Source: Caprella mutica | Taxonomy: Eukaryota > Arthropoda > Malacostraca > Amphipoda > Caprellidae | Reading direction: 5' to 3' | Assembly (NCBI GenBank): GCA_947561585.1 | Contig: CANNZV010001622.1 | Coordinates: forward strand, 62,001-126,000 | DNA: 64,000 nucleotides | The notes under the pieces: generated by a model | The model's input: only the letters and a program-made list of their open reading frames with translations | The model's database searches: none | What the model was told of the DNA's origin: nothing | Translations under genes and position numbers: made by a program | Shown here: in pieces, positions 57,641 to 64,000 of the stretch | Layout: the number at the start of each line of letters is the position of its first letter | Position numbering within the stretch: position 1 is the stretch's first letter

Positions 57641-60553
57641 TAATAAAAAGACAAACAAAGAAGTCGGTTACTTCCTCAGAGCAGAAGATAGATGGAAGGA
57701 AGCTGTAATTTCTAATAAAATTATAAATTATTTCACCAATTGCTTTTAAATGACCATAATTGTCAACGAAATACAAAGAAAAACTCTTTTCACTTCAGTT
57801 AACAGTGAAATGAATGATGCTTACCAATATTTTAATCCCTAAGACCAATCTGCATTTTGTTTGTATTCTTCAAAAAATAAAAATAAATGAATTTTTGAAG
57901 CTTGGGCGACGAAAATACTACTACAGTTAGAACATTTTTAGCATTATTCTTTAGTTTGGGATTTGTGAAATTTGTTTATTTTATAGACAATTTGTCCAGC
58001 AGAGAATTTTGTGGTTGCAGTTTCAGCCTCCACAGATTTAAAGAGGAACAAGAGGGGATGAAGAGGTTCCTGAATAGAGAAGTGCAGCCTGTAGCTACTT
58101 CAGGTTCAGAGGGTACATCCTGAAAGTGATTATAAAATGAATATTAATAATTTGATACCCAAAGTTTAGAGTTCTCATTTCTATTTTCATGTCAAGGTTA
58201 GAGCTAGAGACTGACAATAAAAATGGAATCATATAATCCCAAGTATCTATAAGATCATTTATTTCCACATTTCTTATATTGAGACTATTGGAATTACTAT
58301 AAAAATACTACTCTTTTTTTATCAAAATGATTATGAATTGATTAGCAAAACATTACTGATGTCTAAATTAACATAGTTGATTACTTAAAAACTCAATGAC
58401 TTTTCTGAAAATACTTACATCTTCTAATCTACAATGCACTAGAAATCTTTGAATATATAGTTGCTCATGAAGCTTATAGCATCAGTATACTGAGTGTACT
58501 GACAGATTTTGCCAAATAAATGCTCCAGAGGGTCTTGGCACAAGTTTCAGGTTACAAGGAAGGTAGACTGAGAGAATGGAGCTTCTGGCTCAATTCTAAG
58601 ATTGAATTTATATTTTGCTTCCAACCACAAATAAAGTGACATCAGATTTCTTGTAAGAAGGTGTTCCTGAAAACAAAACAAAAATACCGTAAAATCTCTA
58701 AGACAAGTTTTGTTGATAAAAGTCATTAAGTATATAAAAATTGGAACTGAAATAATAAAAAGTTTTGTGCATGTAGCTAGTTATTCCATTTTTTATTAGG
58801 GGATGCAGCTAGTTCTGTAAAAAGAGGAAAAAGTTCCTAGTTCTGTGCAGCCCAAAAATTGTAATTAATTAAATTCAACATAAAAATTGTAATTAATTAA
58901 ATTAAACACCTCACCTTATCAAGGTATAAAATATAACAACTGTGAAATATTAGGCTATTAGCTAATATATTTCCAGAAACAAGTATAACCAATAGCTTTA
59001 GATGAATGCATTAAAAAAATGAAGAATATAATATAGCTCTCAAGTTTGTAGTATGTGAAATTATTAGGGATTTTAACTAAAAAGCTGATAAACTATCATA
59101 ATACTATACATATAAATGTGAAGTTTAATCATTTGTAAGTAAATCAAAACTTTGTTCACACTCTAAAACTTGACAAATAAACATAGCCAGACTGTAGGAA
59201 CTGGTAAAGATTTCTCCAAAGAATCCTCTATTTTGCCTTCAGTTCTCAGTAAAATACATGAAAATATATGAAGAAATTGAGGAGGATTGTCTGCACAGAA
59301 AATGTTCCATAATCTGCTGACTGAAAAGTTGGAAACATAGCAACAAGAGAATTAATTAAATCTTTTCATTGACCTATTCAATAATTGGCCCCCGATTTTA
59401 AAGACATTTCAGGTTGTTTCTTAAATTGATAAAAGATACCTAGGTTACAGGTATATCACAAATTTCAAAATGTTCACCATGCATTCAAGTAGCTGCTGTA
59501 ACTCATTGGATTGGATCACTTGGATGAAAGATTTTGGATCACAGTTGCTAGTTAGGCAACTAAACCAAAGAGCAGCACCATGTTTCAGAGGCTAGAAAAT
59601 TGTAAACCAATTTTTAAGCTAAAATTTCACAAAAAATTCTGAGCCAAGCCAATTTGTCTCATATTTGGATGATTCAAAGTCAAAATTAACATGAGAACAT
59701 AGGAATTAATTCAAAATTTTAAGCTAATTAGATATATCTGAGTTTCGACCATTTAAAATCTAAGCCAATTAATTGGCTTTAACTGACATACTCTGTAACA
59801 TGGGAGCAGCATATAGTATAATCTGATAATAATCATAATGTAATTCATATTGTATAATCCAACATTCCAGGAATAAGGAAACTTGAGTTTTCAAAGATTA
59901 GAGTGACGTCAACCGAGTACCCGGGGCATTCTGAAAAATATGTGACAATTTTAACATTTTTTGTGCGCACAATCATTAATTTCCTTCTATATTCACATGC
60001 CTTTTTCCATTTTACTGAGAACAGATTCCAAAATTGAAGATTTCCCAGAGAACAGTTCATCGACACTAGTTCCTTCAGACTACAGTCTGGACGTTACTCA
60101 TGTCGTCGTCAGGCGTCAGCCAGATTTACATATTAGATACAGCTACCTGGTATTAAAATAATTAAATTAATTTTTTTATCAAAATAACATTTATTTATTG
60201 AATAAAATTTTCCATTAGTAGATTATGGGAGATATTTTCATATACTATTAGTATTATAACTATATTGCCATAATATTGGCGACTTTGGAGAGCAGAGGTT
60301 AAAATAAATTGAAAAACCCTGTAAATTAAAATAACATAAAATAGGCCCAAGAAATACACACGAATCATAGGTAGCAATGTTTTCAAATGTAAAATCTTCA
60401 CTAGGAACTTGGGAACTACATAGAAAACTTAGGAAGTCTATTTTTTTTTAAAGTATCTTATAATATGTGGTGACCGTGTGACGACTGACGGGTGAGCTGA
60501 ATCATTTTTTCACTATAAAGTCTAAACTGGCGATTTTCCTGCCACACTTGGAA
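57641..60553. other. No gene seen
   Basis: AT-rich. 57902-58123 is a 73-codon ORF without recognisable motifs. 58850-58905 has a short tandem duplication (AAAAATTGTAATTAATTAAA). Nothing else is supported. Confidence 0.5.
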
Positions 60554-60582
60554 ACAATGACAGACAGACTGTCTGTCATTGT
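60554..60582. repeat. Perfect 14-bp hairpin
   Basis: ACAATGACAGACAG, one base, then its exact inverse. No flanking U run, so not a bacterial-type terminator; role unknown. Confidence 0.85.
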
Positions 60583-60599
60583 CCAAAACATGGGATGAT

Positions 60600-61800
60600 A
60601 GCTAAATTCATAGCTTAGAAGTCTAGTTAGAAGAGGCTGAATAGCTGATTAAAATTTAGCCCAGCAAAATCTAGGTACCTACCTACCTATTAGCCAATTA
60701 CCATCAATATATTAATTATATTTATATCGAACAGTACAGCCTGGCAGCCCTGGCCCATATTCTCCAGTCTGAGGAAAGCAAAATCCAAAATCTAATTAGG
60801 TTACAGATCTTTATTCTGTATTTCTGTTCACAGTAAAATTAAGTAAATAAATAAAATAGTCTTTGAGATTAATTTACAAGGGTAAATAGCTATAGGAATT
60901 AATTCAAAATTGTTTGTAAGAGAATACCTCAATATCTGAAATATATTGATATATATATCTGAAAGGAATATTCTGCAGAGTGCAGACTGACATATATGTC
61001 ATATACATAGCAGACTGTATTTCAAGGTAAATTCCACCAACTTGTCGGTGGAATTTTTCTGCATTGAAAAAAATATTATGGCCCAGTCTGAAAAGTAGAG
61101 CAGGATGTGTGTATGTGCGCCCAAGTCCTATTTAATTCCTATGTTCCCATGTTATTTGCTGCGCCCAAATTCCAATTTCTGTAAAAAATCCTGGGTCTGA
61201 GGATACCTACTTTTCAAACTGGATTATGGCAAAGTCGGTTGATTTTTAGGTATTTTATCCTATATTACATTACCATTAATTTTCAGTGGGAAAATGTTGG
61301 TGGATCTGTGACGGTTCTATCGCCACTGGATCAGCCAAATTACTGGAAATTTATGGTGGATTTTTTAAAAAGTCAGTGGAATTTTGCACACCAAATACAG
61401 ACTGAATTTTATCAATACATAATATATTTTGGCTGATTTGATTTTTGGCTGAAGTTGATTCAGACTTCAGAGAGAAAATATATAACTATACGTGAGTAGA
61501 TAATGCCAACAAATACCTAGGTAGCTATTTACAGGTACCTAGTTACTCTAAAGACCTAATAGCTAAGGTTAGAAAAATAGGTACCTATCCCAGTATCTGG
61601 TAGATAGGTAATTTTAAACTTTACCCTACTAAGGGCCTACCTGTATCATTTTCAAGAATTGCAGAGTTTTCAATCGTTTAGCCACGTTATAGAGATAAAA
61701 CATTAGTGAAATCACATCCTGATTTATTTTAAGTGAAAAATTAAAGAAACACAGCAGGATAAACTGATAAAGTAAGCTCCAGAGTCAATGTTAATAATAA
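60600..61800. other. No gene seen
   Basis: AT-rich with several TAGGTACC words around 60670 and 61515-61600. A small hairpin (ATTCCACC...GGTGGAAT) lies at about 61031-61052. Confidence 0.5.
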
Positions 61801-61803
61801 TCT

Positions 61804-61874
61804 AAGATGGCCGCCCAAACTTCAGTTTTGAACGTCGGGTTGCTATAGCAACGAGCCAAATCCTGATGACGTCA
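61804..61874 (+). promoter_or_regulatory. Candidate promoter: YY1-like, X-box and CRE motifs
   Basis: Within 71 bp: AAGATGGCCGCC (61804-61815), close to the YY1 core; GTTGCTATAGCAAC (61839-61852), an exact fit to the RFX X-box RYYNYYATRRNRAC; and the palindromic CRE TGACGTCA (61867-61874). The patch is GC-richer than its surroundings. No downstream gene is recognised in the window, so this rests on motif clustering alone. Confidence 0.45.
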
Positions 61875-61950
61875 CTAGACTACATCCGCAATTCAAAATA
61901 TAATGCAGTGTCCCTACTACCCTATTCTATATACTGTGGTGTTTACTATC
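61867..61950 (+). repeat. Inverted partner of 56330-56440
   Basis: TGACGTCA, GTGTCCCTACTACCC, TATTCTATATACTGTGGT and GTTTAC match the inverse of 56340-56435, 5.5 kb away. This could be a repeat end or a duplicated promoter. Confidence 0.6.
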
Positions 61951-62103
61951 TTCATATTGTGAATGTATGTCTACAAAATGGAGGGCTAGACACAACGACT
62001 GAGCCGGGGATCCTAGCAATTCGTACGGGAAGAGGATATAAGATCTGTGAGGAACTGTATGTCTAATATTATAGTAGATAATCGACCAAACCTGTGAAAT
62101 GTG

Positions 62104-62216
62104 TGAGACACTGACACACTATTATAGTGTGACACTGACACACTATTATTGTATGACACTGACACACTATTATAGTGTGACACTGACACACTATTATAGT
62201 GTGACACTGACAAAAA
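62104..62216. repeat. 24-bp microsatellite, about 4.5 units
   Basis: Unit ACACTGACACACTATTATAG plus TGTG. Ends in a short A run. An open minus frame reading SVSVSHYN repeats is an artefact. Confidence 0.9.
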
Positions 62217-62219
62217 AAA

Positions 62220-63750
62220 TTGCTAATTAACTTTCTTTCAATTATTCTTTCATTGTTTATTTTCTCTCATTTCAATTGCTGCATAAGGTGGAGATAGATA
62301 CAAGAACATAAACTAAACATTAGTATATTTATTAGTGATTATTATTATTGACATTAAGTATGAATTGCAATATTGCAAAAGTAATTAAATGACAATGGCT
62401 GATAAAAACCTGTGTAAACGCATGAAACCTATAACACTCAGTCAATTTTTTAAATCTTTGATAGTTAACTCAACTTTTGATAATCATCAGATGAATGTTA
62501 TTAATACCCCTTATGGCTTTAATATTACGTGATCTATAATTTGTCACTGATGATTCACATCACTAATAATTAAATTAATTAGATGAAAGAAAGGTACAAG
62601 GACATGATGCGTCCTGTCATTTCTAAAGCCAGGATATTAATGAACCTCATTAGAAGGCACGTGGTTGTTTGAGACTTCACCAATATAGGGTGCCGGACTT
62701 ATCCTAGCTGAACTTTTTTCTCGTCCAGACTTTCCCCCGACGAATAATTTATCAGTATTTTGGGTTATTTACGCATAATTTTGATAAAACATACACCTTG
62801 CAATAGAAGACCAATTTGATTAGTACACAGTATTATTATTAATACTTTTGATTTCTTTGTGTGTCCATATTGGTCGTTTTGATTTTAGGACTGTGCCTTT
62901 GTAAATTCGCATACAATTAAGATATGATATTAATTATATACAAGCATTATAGGGAATATTCACTCAATACTATAAAGGATTGCCAAACGTCGCAAGCTGC
63001 AATAGTTATTCCACCCCTATAGTATTAAATACCGTGAATTTATTATTTAAGTGAAGAAAATAGATCTATCAATTACTCCTTCAAATTTATGTCTTTCCAG
63101 AACACGAGGAGCAACCTAAATTTTTTTAGGATGCCCTCAAAGCTCTTTGCTTATATATGTTCCCAAAGGTGCAATAGATTTCAGTGTTGATTCTATGGAA
63201 TTGGTAGTGACCCTGATTCCATTTCTCATCATACAGGGTATATATTTTTTACAGGGTATACAATAAATAGATAATACATTTTATTGAATCTTATTAATTT
63301 ACCAATTAATTTTGTACAGAATTAATGAACATACTATTCATTATTGTTATACTTAATATTACCCTCTTTTAAAAGGGCCTTTCATTCCAATATGGGTTTT
63401 TAATATTTACACATTTAAGAACTCACAATGGTTTAACCATTTTTATAGAATAATAACCAATATCTAACTATTCACTAAAATTCTCCAGTGAAAACTAATT
63501 ATCGAAAGAGTAATTAATACAAAATGAGTTCAAGAAGTTGCAACAGACCATCTCCAGTCAACATTAGTGTCCTATTCCCAGACAGCAATATTAATAAAAA
63601 ATTGGAAAAAGGTCCGTTATTTGTGACAATAGACTTCGGTATATCATTTCACGACAACAACAAATTTTTATATCAAAACTATTTCTTATATTTCGAAAAT
63701 AAAATTAAAAATCATAATTTTGAATTGTTATCCAAAGTTTAGATTAAAAA
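62220..63750. other. No gene seen
   Basis: AT-rich sequence. A 72-codon plus ORF at 63524-63742 has no recognisable domain. Confidence 0.5.
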
Positions 63751-63757
63751 ACAATTC

Positions 63758-63800
63758 GGCGGCGAAAATTCCGACGGGAAATAGTCCGTCGGGGAGATAT
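63758..63800. repeat. GC-rich hairpin patch, possible fold-back end
   Basis: CGGCGGCGAAAATTCCGACG leads into CCGACGG...CCGTCGG, a 7-bp stem. The words resemble the terminal arrays of fold-back element C, but no partner end was found. The last 200 bases show nothing else. Confidence 0.4.
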
Positions 63801-64000
63801 AATGCACACAGATAAAAAAGTTTACTTATGAAGTTATGACTAATGGGTCGTCAATTTATGCTTTGAATCAATTTCTTACGTGAGTTGGTTGAACTATATT
63901 CATGTTTTCACGTGTGTTAGAACAACAATGTCATGGTGTGTCATCAAACATTAATTAATTCAATTCATTTTATAGATTGAATCAACTTACTATGAGAGTT

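Noticed and set aside
57902..58123. 73-codon ORF with a hydrophobic start
   Set aside because: No recognisable domain, no splice context and no second copy.
60554..60582. Hairpin as a transcription terminator
   Set aside because: No U-run follows and the genome is eukaryotic.

Overview
This is a eukaryotic, AT-rich, intergenic-type window dominated by nested transposable elements and tandem satellites. Tc1/mariner, hAT, piggyBac-like and Mutator-like cut-and-paste elements, non-LTR retrotransposons, and a Gypsy-type retroelement with an envelope-like region point to an arthropod, probably an insect. A DUF4806-like gene remnant and the general repeat style would fit a hemipteran, but nothing in the window fixes the species. 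There is no bacterial-style operon, CRISPR array or rRNA, and I found no convincing tRNA.

Layout. 1-4.3 kb: a broken mariner-type transposase (minus), then a 5'-truncated LINE (minus). 4.5-8.1 kb: exon-like pieces of an unrecognised conserved multi-exon gene (two exons join in phase, but one has an in-frame stop), with a 525-bp tandem duplication and a four-copy inverted MITE cluster inside an intron. 8.2-12.8 kb: fold-back elements, a long hairpin, a 230-bp TA-flanked MITE and a minus-strand LTR with TATA box and PBS. 12.9-16.4 kb: two 340-bp direct repeats on either side of an apparently intact Tc1 element (340-aa DD34E transposase, IR/DR ends), then a strict 49-bp satellite. 19.4-21.0 kb: a Mutator-like fold-back element with another MITE nested in it.

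21.0-40.5 kb: one degenerate Gypsy/errantivirus-type retroelement (gag zinc knuckle, protease, RT, RNase H, integrase, envelope-like region, polypurine tract, 3' LTR). It is split by a 949-bp fold-back element and by a 9,977-bp hAT-ended insertion with a perfect 8-bp target duplication. That insertion is a decayed giant palindrome. Each arm holds a mariner-type (D-D spacing 41) transposase relic. The left relic is broken by a LINE and the right one by a 3,983-bp CCC-ended satellite-bearing element. A separate DD37E Tc1-like element lies in the outer part of the right arm.

40.7-64 kb: a 152-bp MITE; a 3.6-kb 23-bp satellite with a 759-bp higher-order period; a degenerate ATATTG-repeat element; a TTAA-flanked piggyBac-like MITE; a 30-bp array open on both strands; a DUF4806-like gene or pseudogene (minus); a 2.7-kb satellite split by a third Mutator-like fold-back element; a hAT MITE with perfect 8-bp target duplication; and a possible promoter (YY1-like, X-box and CRE motifs within 71 bp) near 61.8 kb. 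Coding evidence for cellular genes is limited to the 4.5-8.1 kb exons and the DUF4806-like locus; most long ORFs elsewhere are transposon fragments or satellite artefacts.
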